Origin: JALYXI01 sp963795835
Lineage (GTDB): Bacteria > Acidobacteriota > Terriglobia > Bryobacterales > Bryobacteraceae
DNA: 64,000 nt
Direction of reading: 5' to 3'
Assembly (NCBI GenBank): GCA_963795835.1
Contig: CAWCJC010000005.1
Location: forward strand, 68,930-132,929
Shown in pieces: positions 54,726 to 63,789 of this stretch (position 1 is the first letter of the stretch; each line of letters starts with the position of its first letter). The notes beneath the pieces were generated by a model, which saw only the letters and a program-made list of their open reading frames with translations, did no database searches and was not told where the DNA came from. The translations under genes and the position numbers were made by a program.

Positions 54726-55868
54726 TTAGAAGTCCACCCATGCTCTCGCGTTTGAGCTGGAGAGGACTTTGTCCAGAATCTGAAGTTGCCGAAGGCCGTC
54801 GGTGAATTGCGGGTACTCGACCGCGGCGGTACGATCCGCAACCGTACGATAGAAGCGCCGGAAAACCTGTTTGAATGTGTCGTCGTAGCCCTCACTGTGA
54901 CCCCCAGGCAGATCCGCATAGTCTCTAGCGGCCTCAAGCATCAGTGAGGCGTCTTTCACCACTACGTTGTTCGGCTCGTTCCTCTTTCCCATCCAGAGCT
55001 CATCCGGCTTTTCCTGGTCCCAGGCGACCGATCCTTTCGATCCGTAAACCTCCATGAAGAGGCGGTTTTTGCGTCCGGCGGAAATCTGGCTTACTGTAAA
55101 TGCGCCGCGCGTGCGGTTGCCCAGGCGAAGCAGAACGGCCGCGAAGTCTTCCGTATCGATGGGTACCTCTTCATAATCGGAGGGCTGGAAGGTTTTGCCG
55201 GAAAAGGTCTCGACCGAGCCTGTCGGCTTCTTGCGTTTTTCGTGAAATGTTTGGAGATCGGCGCAGAGGGATGTAATCCGTTCGCCGGAAATGTGCTCCA
55301 CCATGTCGCACCAGTGAGTTCCAATGTCTGCAAACGCGCGGGAGCGGCCGTTTGCTTGAGGGTCTATGCGCCAGTTCCAATCGGTATCGTAAAGAAGCCA
55401 GTCCTGCGAATAGGTACCCTGGACCACGTAGATCTCGCCCAGCGCGCCAGACTCGCGCAGGCGGCGCATCTGCTGGACCATCGGGTAATAGCGAAGATTG
55501 TGGAAGGTGCAATTCGCGAGATTCCGTTCCTTCGCTTTCGCGACCAACTTTTGGGCTTCCTCCACGGACGTAGCGAGCGGCTTCTCGCAAAGCACGTTCT
55601 TGCCGGCTTCCAGCGCAGCCATTGCCATCGGGAAATGAAGCGCATTCGGGGTGCAGATATGCACGGCATCGAGCGTAGGATCGTCAAGCAGCGTGCGGTA
55701 ATCTCCGGTCGCGCCTTCTACGCTCACTTCATCGGCGAACTTGCGGGCCTTCTCTTCGTTGGAGGCGGCGATGGCGACAATTTCCACGTTGCCCAGGCGC
55801 CGAATGCCCTCTGTGTGAACCTTACCCATGAATCCGGTGCCGAATACGGCTGTTCTCAACTTCTTCAT
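54726..55868 (-). CDS. Gfo/Idh/MocA family oxidoreductase
   Basis: An NAD(P)-dependent sugar or polyol dehydrogenase of 380 residues. Rossmann start LRTAVFGTGFMGKVHTEGI, the catalytic-Lys motif NVLCEKPLATSVEEAQKLV, FADIGTHWCDMVEHISG and a C-terminal GHSEGYDDTFKQVFRRFY. This end is typical of inositol- or hexose-type members in Acidobacteriota and Planctomycetota. ATG at 55868 is preferred to TTG 55877 because TACATT lies 7 bases upstream. Substrate unknown. Confidence 0.92.
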   Translation of the reverse strand: MKKLRTAVFGTGFMGKVHTEGIRRLGNVEIVAIAASNEEKARKFADEVSVEGATGDYRTLLDDPTLDAVHICTPNALHFPMAMAALEAGKNVLCEKPLATSVEEAQKLVAKAKERNLANCTFHNLRYYPMVQQMRRLRESGALGEIYVVQGTYSQDWLLYDTDWNWRIDPQANGRSRAFADIGTHWCDMVEHISGERITSLCADLQTFHEKRKKPTGSVETFSGKTFQPSDYEEVPIDTEDFAAVLLRLGNRTRGAFTVSQISAGRKNRLFMEVYGSKGSVAWDQEKPDELWMGKRNEPNNVVVKDASLMLEAARDYADLPGGHSEGYDDTFKQVFRRFYRTVADRTAAVEYPQFTDGLRQLQILDKVLSSSNARAWVDF

Positions 55869-55875
55869 TGCCTTC

Positions 55876-55885
55876 AATGTATCGT
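55876..55885. promoter_or_regulatory. Overlapping divergent -10 elements (AATGTATCGT)
   Basis: Minus strand TACATT (55881-55876) lies 7 bases before the ATG at 55868. Plus strand TATCGT (55880-55885) lies 6 bases before the ATG at 55892. The starts are 23 bases apart, the same geometry as at 41575-41584. Confidence 0.5.
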
Positions 55886-55891
55886 AAGCAC

Positions 55892-56141
55892 ATGGTGGTG
55901 CGAATCAGGGCCGGTTCGTGGAGCAGGGGGAGCGCACTGAAGTCTTCTGTTGCCTCGGTCTTGCGGGTGGCGGCGGCGGTGTGTTTTCTGAGCGGGATCT
56001 GGATTATCGCGGCCGGATTGAAATGGGCGGGCACATTCCTGGTTGCAAGGCGGCGTGTTCTCACATTGGCAGGTCTGGATCGCCTCCGGAGTGGTTCTGC
56101 AATTGGCGGCATTTCGTCTGAATCGGCAGTTGATATCCTGA
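55892..56141 (+). CDS. Small two-helix membrane protein, probably interrupted by a frameshift
   Basis: Not recognised. The frame from ATG 55892 gives a hydrophobic segment (SVASVLRVAAAVCFLSGIW) and then drifts into unlikely sequence. A +1 frame gives FSHWQVWIASGVVLQLAAF and a stop at 56139. Removing one base near 56056 joins them into an 82-residue protein with two transmembrane helices and a basic end. Supporting signs are the TATCGT box 6 bases before the ATG and the otherwise empty 280-base interval before the rhomboid gene. Confidence 0.45.
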
Positions 56142-56156
56142 AACTGTCAGCATCCT

Positions 56157-56891
56157 ATGCGCTACGACACTACGCGGCCCCGCTCCTTCGGTTCCAGCTT
56201 TGCCAGTTCTTTACCGACCGGCGTGAAGTGGCTGCTGATTTCGAATATCGCGCTTTTCCTCCTTTACTTTTTCGCGGCGAGAACGGAAGCCGGGCAAATT
56301 TTCCTCCTTTTCTCGCTTGTGCCGCGAGCTGTCCTGCAGCACTTGGCCGTGTGGCAACTGTTCACGTACATGTTTCTGCACGATCCTTACGGGTTCACGC
56401 ATATTCTTTTCAACATGCTGACTCTCTGGATGTTCGGCACGGATCTGGAGCGCCAGTGGGGCACCAAGCGCTTTCTGACGTATTACTTTGTTTGCGGTGT
56501 CGGGGCCGGCATCTGCGTAGTGCTCATCAATCTGTTGTTCGGGGAAATGAATGCCCGCGTGATCGGCGCTTCCGGCGCAATTTACGGCCTGCTGCTGGCA
56601 TTTGGGCTTCTGTACCCTGACCGGACTCTGCTGTTCAGTTTCTTGTTTCCCATTAAGGCCAAGTACTTCGTGATGATTCTTGGCGCGATTGCCTTCCTGA
56701 GTTCCTTTAGCGTGAACAATGGACTCAGCAACGTCGCTCACCTGGGCGGGATGCTGTTCGGCTACGCCTACCTCAAGATGCAATTCCAGTCCTTGAATAT
56801 GGATTTCGTCGGCAACGCTTACAAGGACTGGAAGCTACAGCGCGCGAAGAAGAAGTTTCAGGTTTATATGCGGAAACACGATTCTCGATAG
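56157..56891 (+). CDS. Rhomboid family intramembrane serine protease
   Basis: A 244-residue membrane protease with six helices. Catalytic Ser in VIGASGAIYGLLLAFG and His in NVAHLGGMLFGYAYLKMQ; the HILFNMLTLWMFG helix carries the conserved His-Asn pair. The cytoplasmic tail is basic (KDWKLQRAKKKFQVYMRKH). The ATG lies 16 bases after TATCCT (preceded by TGA, an extended -10), with no Shine-Dalgarno sequence. Substrate unknown. Confidence 0.93.
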   Translation: MRYDTTRPRSFGSSFASSLPTGVKWLLISNIALFLLYFFAARTEAGQIFLLFSLVPRAVLQHLAVWQLFTYMFLHDPYGFTHILFNMLTLWMFGTDLERQWGTKRFLTYYFVCGVGAGICVVLINLLFGEMNARVIGASGAIYGLLLAFGLLYPDRTLLFSFLFPIKAKYFVMILGAIAFLSSFSVNNGLSNVAHLGGMLFGYAYLKMQFQSLNMDFVGNAYKDWKLQRAKKKFQVYMRKHDSR

Positions 56892-56913
56892 AATCGTCTC
56901 AAAGGTGTTGCCC

Positions 56914-58038
56914 ATGAAACTGCTTGTTCTTACCCTTATTTCCGGTTTTTTTCTAAGCGCCCAGGAAGGACCCATTCAGCCCGGATCGAACACGGTATCG
57001 CGCCCGAAAAAGAAGGACGCTCCCGCCGCCGCAACTGAACCGGACACGGACCTTCCGAAGATCCCCTCCAAATTGAGCACGAAAGGCAAGGAGGCGGGCT
57101 CCATCGACGGACCTAGCTTCAAAGTCGATACCAACGTCGTCAACGTGGACGTTGCGGTGATGGACGACAAAGGCCATTTTATTCCTGGAATTCCGAGGGG
57201 TAACTTCCGCATCCTGGAAGACAACGTGCCGCAACAGGTGACCAACTTCGCGCTTGGCGAAGCTCCGGAAACGGTGTGCCTGGTGGTGGAGTTCAGCAAC
57301 AAATTCCAGAGCTACTACGGACAGGGCTGGTTCCAGACTCTGCAAGCCGTTTACGGCTTTGTCGAGACGCTCAAGAAAGACGATTACGTGGCCGTCATGG
57401 CTTACGATCTAAGGCCGGAGATTCTTTCCGACTTCTCGACTGACCGGCAGAAGACGTATGAAGCGTTGCAGCGGCTCCGAATCGCTGCATTTTCCGAAGC
57501 CAATCTCTACGATGCACTGGTGGAAGCGGAAGGCCGGATGAAAGATATCGAAGGACGGAAAGCCATTGTGCTGGTTTCCTCCGGAATCGACACGTTCAGC
57601 AAGCTTACCTTCGACAAGACGCGCAAAATTCTGCAGGATTCAGCGGTGCCCATCTATGCGATCGGGCTGCTGCAGACAGCGCGCGAACTGGCCGATGCTC
57701 GCGGCGGGCTGGGCGCGATTCAACGGCTGGATTTTCTTCAAGCTGACAACCAGATGAAGACGTTCGCCAAGGAGACGGGTGGCATGGCCTTCTTCCCCCG
57801 CTTTTATGGGGAGTTCCCTTCCATCTACCAAAACATCTCGCAATCGCTGCGCAATCAGTACTCTTTGGCCTATAGCCCTTCGAACCAGGCGCGCGATGGA
57901 AAGTTTCGGAAAATCAAGGTGGAACTGGTGAATCCGGCCACCAATGAACCGCTGCGCGTAAGCGACGCGAAGGGCAAGCCCATCAAGTACCAGATCATTG
58001 CCAAGGGCGGCTATACGGCCCCCAGAACAGTAGAGTAG
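56914..58038 (+). CDS. Secreted VWFA-related acidobacterial domain protein
   Basis: A 374-residue exported protein: signal peptide (LLVLTLISGFFLSAQ), a Lys/Pro-rich linker, then a von Willebrand A-type domain of the acidobacterial form. NVDVAVMDDKGHFIPGIPRGNFRILEDN is the typical lead-in, followed by VCLVVEFSNK instead of a strict DxSxS metal motif, VLVSSGIDTFSK and NQYSLAYSP near the end. Large families of such proteins occur in Acidobacteriota. AAAGGTG precedes the ATG at 56914. Function unknown. Confidence 0.9.
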   Translation: MKLLVLTLISGFFLSAQEGPIQPGSNTVSRPKKKDAPAAATEPDTDLPKIPSKLSTKGKEAGSIDGPSFKVDTNVVNVDVAVMDDKGHFIPGIPRGNFRILEDNVPQQVTNFALGEAPETVCLVVEFSNKFQSYYGQGWFQTLQAVYGFVETLKKDDYVAVMAYDLRPEILSDFSTDRQKTYEALQRLRIAAFSEANLYDALVEAEGRMKDIEGRKAIVLVSSGIDTFSKLTFDKTRKILQDSAVPIYAIGLLQTARELADARGGLGAIQRLDFLQADNQMKTFAKETGGMAFFPRFYGEFPSIYQNISQSLRNQYSLAYSPSNQARDGKFRKIKVELVNPATNEPLRVSDAKGKPIKYQIIAKGGYTAPRTVE

Positions 58039-58101
58039 GGCAGGAAGTCAAGAACGGAATCTTGTTCTATTTGATCGGTTTACGGAGTCTGCATTAGTGC
58101 G

Positions 58102-58131
58102 TTGACACTTTTGTGACTACTTTGTTACGCT
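58102..58131 (+). promoter_or_regulatory. Promoter of the response regulator at 58145
   Basis: A perfect TTGACA (58102-58107), 18-base spacer, TACGCT (58126-58131) preceded by TGT as an extended -10. The ATG lies 13 bases downstream, leaving a leader of about 7 bases. Confidence 0.7.
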
Positions 58132-58144
58132 CCGTTTCGATCCT

Positions 58145-58570
58145 ATGAATTCGTCCCGTTCCATCTTACTCGTCGATGACAATGCATTTGGAATGCGGGT
58201 TCGCCGGCGCGTCTTGATGGATCTGGAATTCGATGTGCAAACGGCTGTAAGCGCCGAAGCCGCAATGCAGATTCTCGCGGAAAAAAAGTTTGATGTGGTT
58301 GTGACCGACTACCGCATGGGCGAGATGAATGGCGTTGAGCTCATTGCTTATATACGGCAACACTACCCGGAAACGCGCACTGTGCTGCTGTCCGGATTCG
58401 TTGAGCCTTGGGGCATGACGGCGGAATCGACCGGCGCCGATATGGTGATTATGAAGTGCTCTGGCGAAAGCGGACAACTGACCCGCGTGGTGCAGAGTTT
58501 CTTCCTGCAGAAGAAACCTGTAGCTTCCGCTAAGAGGGTCACCAAAGCGAACGTGGTAAAAAACGGTTAG
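58145..58570 (+). CDS. Single-domain response regulator
   Basis: A 141-residue receiver protein: LVDDNAFGMRVR acidic pair, phospho-acceptor Asp55 (VVVTDYRMGEMNG), Ser in VLLSGF at the switch position. The usual Lys-Pro after strand 5 appears as IMKCSG, so the conserved Lys is present but the Pro is not. The C-terminal tail is Lys-rich without an output domain. A strong promoter lies just upstream. The GH3 gene overlaps its stop by one base. Confidence 0.9.
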   Translation: MNSSRSILLVDDNAFGMRVRRRVLMDLEFDVQTAVSAEAAMQILAEKKFDVVVTDYRMGEMNGVELIAYIRQHYPETRTVLLSGFVEPWGMTAESTGADMVIMKCSGESGQLTRVVQSFFLQKKPVASAKRVTKANVVKNG

Positions 58571-60300
58571 TGAAATTTTCTCTTGTATGCGTTCTTCTGA
58601 GTGGAACGCTTGCGGCTGCTACATCGCATCCTGCTGTTAAGAAACACCAAATCAGAGCTAAAGCCGATCCCGCCCTGCAGTGGATGCAGGACATGACCAT
58701 TCGCGACAAAGTGGCGCAACTGGTGGTGGTGCCTTTCAGCGGACGTCCGTTGAATACGCGATCGAAAGCTTATCGCGAATTCGTGAAGCTGGTGGAGCAT
58801 GACCATATCGGCGGCATGATCCTGGTCAATGTGACACAGGGCAGGCTGGTGCAAAAAGCCGAGCCGCTGGACGTAGCGGTGTTTCTGAACCAAATGCAGC
58901 GGCTGGCAAAAGTGCCGCTTCTGGTTTCGGCCGACCTGGAGCGTGGCGCTTCCATGCGTCTGAACGCCACCACCGTGTTTCCTCATGCCATGGCTTTTGC
59001 GGCAGCTCAGGATCTGGCTGCGGTTCGGGCTGAGGGTGAGATCACGGCACATGAGGCGCGCGCGGTGGGGATCCAGTGGGTGTTCTATCCGGTGGCGGAC
59101 GTGAACAACAATGCGGACAACCCGATCATCAATATCCGGAGCTTCGGTGAGAACCCGGCGGAGGTGTCGCGGTACGTCGATGCTTTCATCGAAGGCGCGC
59201 ATTCCGATAAGAAACATCTGGTGCTTACGACCGCGAAGCATTTTCCCGGGCACGGCGATACCTCGACGGATTCGCACTTGAACTTGGCGACCATCACCGC
59301 CGATCGCGACCGGTTGAACCGGCTGGAGTTCGTGCCGTTCCGTTCGGCCATCGAGCACGGCGTGGATGCGGTGATGACCGCGCATATCGCCGTGCCTTCG
59401 CTCGACGATTCGGGCGTACCCGCGACCCTGAGCCCGAAGATCCTGACCGGCATTTTGCGCGAGCAAATGGGCTTCAAGGGTCTCATCGTAACGGATGCCC
59501 TGGAGATGGGCGGTATCGCGAAAGGCTACAAGTCAGGCGACGCGGCCGTGAAGGCGCTGGAGGCTGGGGCCGATGTGCTGCTGATGCCAACCGATCCTCA
59601 TGCGGCGATCGACGCCGTGGTGGCCGCGGTGCAAAGTGGCAGGGTTTCCCGCAAGAGGCTCGATGAGAGCGTAGCGCGCGTCCTGGCCGCAAAGCTCCGG
59701 CTCGGGCTTAACGTCGAGAGCACCGTGGATCTCGACAAAGTGAACGAAATCTTAAACTCACCCGAGTCAAACGCAAAAGCGCAGGCACTTGCAGACCGCT
59801 CGGTCACGGTGGTGAAGAACGGTGCGGTTCCCTTGCGGGAACCCGCGAAAGCCTGTTACATCGCGCTGGCCGAGGCGCGGAATTCCACTGAAGGCCAGGT
59901 GTTCGCGGCCGAAGTGAAGAAGCGCGCCCCAGCCGCGGCTGTAACGATCTTCGACGTGACAACTACGCCGGAGGAAATGTTGACGGCCGGCTGCGAGAAC
60001 ACCGTAGTGGCTGCGTTCGTTTCCGTTTCGGCTTACAAAGGCAACGTGTCTTTAGGGGGCAGCTTCCCTTCCCTGCTGGAGCGCTTGATTTCATCGGGCA
60101 AACCAGTCACGTTGATTGCTCTCGGCAACCCTTACCTGCTTCGAAACTATACGGGCGTTACGTCTTACCTGACAACTTACAGCACCGTGCCGCCTTCAGA
60201 GATCGCGGCGGTGAAGGTATTGTTCGGCGAAATTACGGCTACCGGCAAGTTGCCGGTTACGATCCCTCTCCGCCCGTCTCTTCCTCTGCCCCTGCCGTAA
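58570..60300 (+). CDS. Secreted glycoside hydrolase family 3 protein (NagZ/beta-hexosaminidase-like)
   Basis: A 576-residue exported enzyme. Signal peptide at about 1-19 (FSLVCVLLSGTLAAAT). GH3 catalytic barrel at about 35-375: the NagZ-type motif TTAKHFPGHGDTSTDSHL, carrying the His-Asp acid/base pair, and the nucleophile Asp in IVTDALEMGGIAKGY. A C-terminal alpha/beta sandwich follows (about 400-570). It probably cleaves beta-N-acetylglucosaminides in the periplasm, in peptidoglycan recycling or chitin use. The GTG start shares a base with the response regulator stop. Its last 44 bases overlap the convergent metH. Confidence 0.92.
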   Translation: MKFSLVCVLLSGTLAAATSHPAVKKHQIRAKADPALQWMQDMTIRDKVAQLVVVPFSGRPLNTRSKAYREFVKLVEHDHIGGMILVNVTQGRLVQKAEPLDVAVFLNQMQRLAKVPLLVSADLERGASMRLNATTVFPHAMAFAAAQDLAAVRAEGEITAHEARAVGIQWVFYPVADVNNNADNPIINIRSFGENPAEVSRYVDAFIEGAHSDKKHLVLTTAKHFPGHGDTSTDSHLNLATITADRDRLNRLEFVPFRSAIEHGVDAVMTAHIAVPSLDDSGVPATLSPKILTGILREQMGFKGLIVTDALEMGGIAKGYKSGDAAVKALEAGADVLLMPTDPHAAIDAVVAAVQSGRVSRKRLDESVARVLAAKLRLGLNVESTVDLDKVNEILNSPESNAKAQALADRSVTVVKNGAVPLREPAKACYIALAEARNSTEGQVFAAEVKKRAPAAAVTIFDVTTTPEEMLTAGCENTVVAAFVSVSAYKGNVSLGGSFPSLLERLISSGKPVTLIALGNPYLLRNYTGVTSYLTTYSTVPPSEIAAVKVLFGEITATGKLPVTIPLRPSLPLPLP

Positions 60301-63300
60301 AGTAGACGCAATCGGGGTGTTGGAAAACCATTGCGCTGACGCTGGCTTCGGGCTCCATCATCATGCCTTCTGTTAAGTGGCAACCGATCTCCTCGGGAAG
60401 GAGAAGTTCCCAAAGACCGGCTTGATCGTCAAGATTGGGGCAGGCGGGATAGCCAAAACTGTAACGTTTGCCGCGATAGCGGGAAGTGAAGCGCTCCTGC
60501 ATGGTCATATCAGGGGAGTCCGGGAAGCCCCAATCCTCGCGGATGCGGCGATGGAGCCATTCGGCGCAGCCTTCGGCGGTTTCGATTGCGAGGGCCTGCA
60601 GAGCGTGGGCTTCGAAGAAGCGTCCCGCGTTTTTCAATTCCTCCGAACGTTCGCGAATACCCGCGCCAGCCGTAACGACGAAGAATGCCAGGTGGTCGCG
60701 GCAGCCGCTTTGCGTAGGCAGGATGTAGTCGCTAAGGCAAAGACCGTTTTCGCGAAGCTGGCGGCCGAAATGGAATGTGTGCAGCGGAGCGGGCGAGCCC
60801 GGAGCGAAAAGATGAATAGAGTTGCCGTCGCGTTCGGCTTCGAAGAATCGCCAGACCGCTTTGGCTTTCATATAAGTGACGGCCTGTTCTTTCAGGCTCT
60901 CCACCATGTGGAACAGTTCGAGCGCCTTCGGTTCCTGCTGCGCGAGGTTCTTTTCGAAATTGCCTTTATAGCCCAGATGGCGGCCGTAGAGCATGAACGG
61001 ATTGATGTAGCTCCAGAGCTCGGTCAGCTGGGGTACGTCCCGCACTTTGCGGTCGAGATACGGCGCGGGAGGGATGGGAAGATCCGTGCGCACTTTCGTA
61101 CTGCGGACGGTGCTCATCGGCGGGAGCGCTTCCGGCTGCGCCGCTTCGGGCGCTGAGCCATCCAGATTCGTGTTGGCGGTGAGAACGGCCTGGCGCTCAG
61201 CCGGATCCTGCAGACGGTTCATCAGCGAGAGGCCGGTCATGGCGTCCTTGGCGTAGCAGACGGCTTCGGCGTAGGCGGGGGCGATCTTGTTGGTGGTGAA
61301 CTTTTGCGAAAGCGCAGCCCCGCCGACCAAAAGCGGAACGCGGATGCCCGCTTCGCGGAGGTCGCCAGCGGTGAGGATCATCTGCTGAGCGCTCTTGACG
61401 AGCAGACCGGAGAGCCCGATTGCGTCGACGGGCTGGTGTTCGCGGTAGGCCTCAATGATTTTTTCGGACGGAATCTTGATCCCGAGATTGACGACAGTAT
61501 AGCCGTTGTTTCCGAGGATGATTTCAACCAGATTTTTACCGATATCGTGGACGTCGCCCTTCACCGTGGCGAGAAGGATTTTACCGCGGGCGGCACTATC
61601 CGCCTTCGTCATGAACTGTTCGAGATGCCCCACGGCGGCCTTCATGGCTTCAGCGGATTGCAGTACTTCGGCCACGATGAGCTCGTTGTTGTTGAAGAGG
61701 CGGCCCACTTCCGACATGCCGGCCATGAGGGGTCCGTTGATGATATCGAGAGGCTGCGCGCCTTCTGCGCGCTTGAGGTCGAGATCGGCGATCAGACCTT
61801 CCTTAGTGCCTTCAATAATGTAGTTGGCCAGGCGCGTATCAAGCGGCTGATCGGCTTTGGCGACCTTCGATTTTTCCGGAGCGGCGCGGAAGAATTCCGT
61901 GATGGCTTGAATGTTGTGCTGGTTGATCTCGTGGCGCTGCTCGAGCGTTTGTTCGCGCCAGTCTTGCGGCGCGCTATAGCCTTCGTGCGGTGTGTTGAAG
62001 AGCAGCGCTTCGGCAAGATGGCGCTGATTTTCGGGAATGGAGGCGAAGCGCTCAAGCTTTTCCGCGTTGACGATGGCGAGATCGAGACCGGCCTTGGTGC
62101 AGTAGTAAAGAAAGACGGAGTTCACGACTTCGCGGGCCGAAGCGGGCAGGCCGAAAGAAATGTTCGAGACGCCAAGCGTAGTCTTGACGTATGGAATTTC
62201 GGCCTTGATGAGGCGCAGGCCTTCAATGGTTTCAACCGCGCCACCGATATAGTTGCGGTCGCCGGTGGCGCAGGGGAACACAAGGGGATCGATGATGATG
62301 TCCTCTGGCTTGGTGCCGTATTTGTGAGTGAGGAGATCGACGGAGCGCTTCGCGACTTCGAGTTTGCGTTCGCGTGTAAACGCCTGGGCTTGCAACTTGT
62401 CTTCGTCAATGGTTCCAACAATCAGGGCGGCTCCGTAAGCGTTGGCAAGCGGGCAGACTTTTTCGAATTTCTCTTCGCCGTCTTCCAGGTTGACGGAGTT
62501 GATGATGCTCTTGCCTTGGCAGTAGGTGAGGGCGAGCTCGATGGCCTTCGGATCGGTGGTATCGATCATGATCGGGGCCTTGATGATGCGGATCAGCTTT
62601 TCGTAGAAGGGCGGGATGTCTTCCATCTCGTCGCGGTCGGTGGACTGGAGGCAGACGTCGATGATGTGGGCGCCGTTCTTGACTTGCCGGCGGGCGATTT
62701 CGACGGCTTCTTCCCACTTTTCATCGGCGATGAGATTCTTGAAGAGCCGCGAGCCGATGACGTTGGTGCGCTCGCCGACGATCAGCGGACGGGTTTCCTT
62801 ATCGGCTTCGACGACATCGATACCGGAGTAAAAGGAGCGGTGAGCAGAAGCTTTAGAGCGCGCGCGGTGTGCGTCCTTCGGCCATTTGTGCGATAGCGCG
62901 GATGTGCTTATCGGTGGTGCCGCAGCAGCCGCCTACGATGTTGAGCCAGCCCTGCTTGATGAAGCGGTCGAGCTGCGAGGCGAGCGAATCAGGCGTTTCG
63001 AGATAAAGACCGTCTTCATTGGGAAGGCCGGCATTCGGATAGCAGGAGATACGGGTTTGCGAAAGATCACTCAGGGTCCGGATGTGATCGGTCATGAACT
63101 CGGGACCGGTGGCGCAGTTGAGGCCGATGGCGAGAAGGTCGGCGTGCGAGAGAGAGGCGAGAAGCGAATCGGCAGTCTGGCCGGCGAGCATCGTGCCCAT
63201 AGGTTCGATGGTGCCGGAAACGATGATGGGGATGCGCTTGCCCGCTTCCTGGAGCAGGCGGTTGATGCCCATGATGGCGGCTTTGATGTTGCGCGTATCC

Positions 63301-63789
63301 TGGCTGGTTTCTACCAGGAAGAGGTCGACGCCGCCTTCTGCCATGGCGAGGGCTTGATCGTGGAAATTTTGCTCCAGCTGTTTGAAGGTGATTCCGCCCG
63401 TGACCGTGATGGCTTTGGTGGTGGGACCGATGGAGCCGGCCACGAAGCGGGGTTTCGCGGTGGTGGAGTAAGCATCGGCGGCCTGACGGGCGAGCTTGAC
63501 CGCGGCGAGAGTGAGCGCGTGGGCGCGATCGGCAATGTCGTATTCCGCAAGGACAAGCGCGGTGGAGCCGAAGGTGTTGGTTTCGATGATATCGGAACCG
63601 GCTTCAAGGTAGGCGTTGTGAATGTCCAGTGATTACGTCAGGGCGGGTCTCCACCAGGACTTCGTTGCAGCCTTCCAGGGCCGGTCCGCCGAAATCCTCG
63701 GCAGTGAGGTTGCGGGCTTGGAGCATGGTGCCCATGGCGCCATCGAGCACGAGGACGCGGGTATTCAGGGCATCGTTTAGATTATTCAC
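60257..63789 (-). CDS. metH: Cobalamin-dependent methionine synthase, interrupted by two frameshifts
   Basis: Transfers methyl from methyltetrahydrofolate to homocysteine through B12. Four domains: homocysteine/zinc (VLDGAMGTMLQ, GLNCATGPE, VGGCCGTTDKH), pterin-binding (ERTNVIGSRLFK, EKWEEAVEIARRQV), B12-binding (cap, then KGDVHDIGKNLVEIIL with the Co-ligand His) and the C-terminal activation domain (GYPACPNLDDQ, EASVSAMVFQHPDCVY). One G too many at 63626-63627 (DVIT should continue DIHNAYLEAG) and one base too many near 62853-62856 (PRALKASAHRSFYSG) break the frame. Joined length is about 1176 residues. GTG at 63789 is the likely start. Confidence 0.93.

Noticed and set aside
58054..58072. 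AGAAC/GTTCT hairpin after the VWA gene as a terminator
   Set aside because: Only five base pairs with no T-run; too weak to call.
61304..62896. Long open frame on the plus strand opposite metH (530 codons)
   Set aside because: It mirrors the codon pattern of metH, shows no domain or motif, and metH homology on the minus strand is unmistakable. The same holds for 3492-4439 opposite the AsmA-like gene.
19986..63627. Programmed ribosomal frameshifting as explanation for the broken genes
   Set aside because: The shifts run in both directions, occur in unrelated genes, and share no slippery heptamer, internal Shine-Dalgarno or downstream structure.
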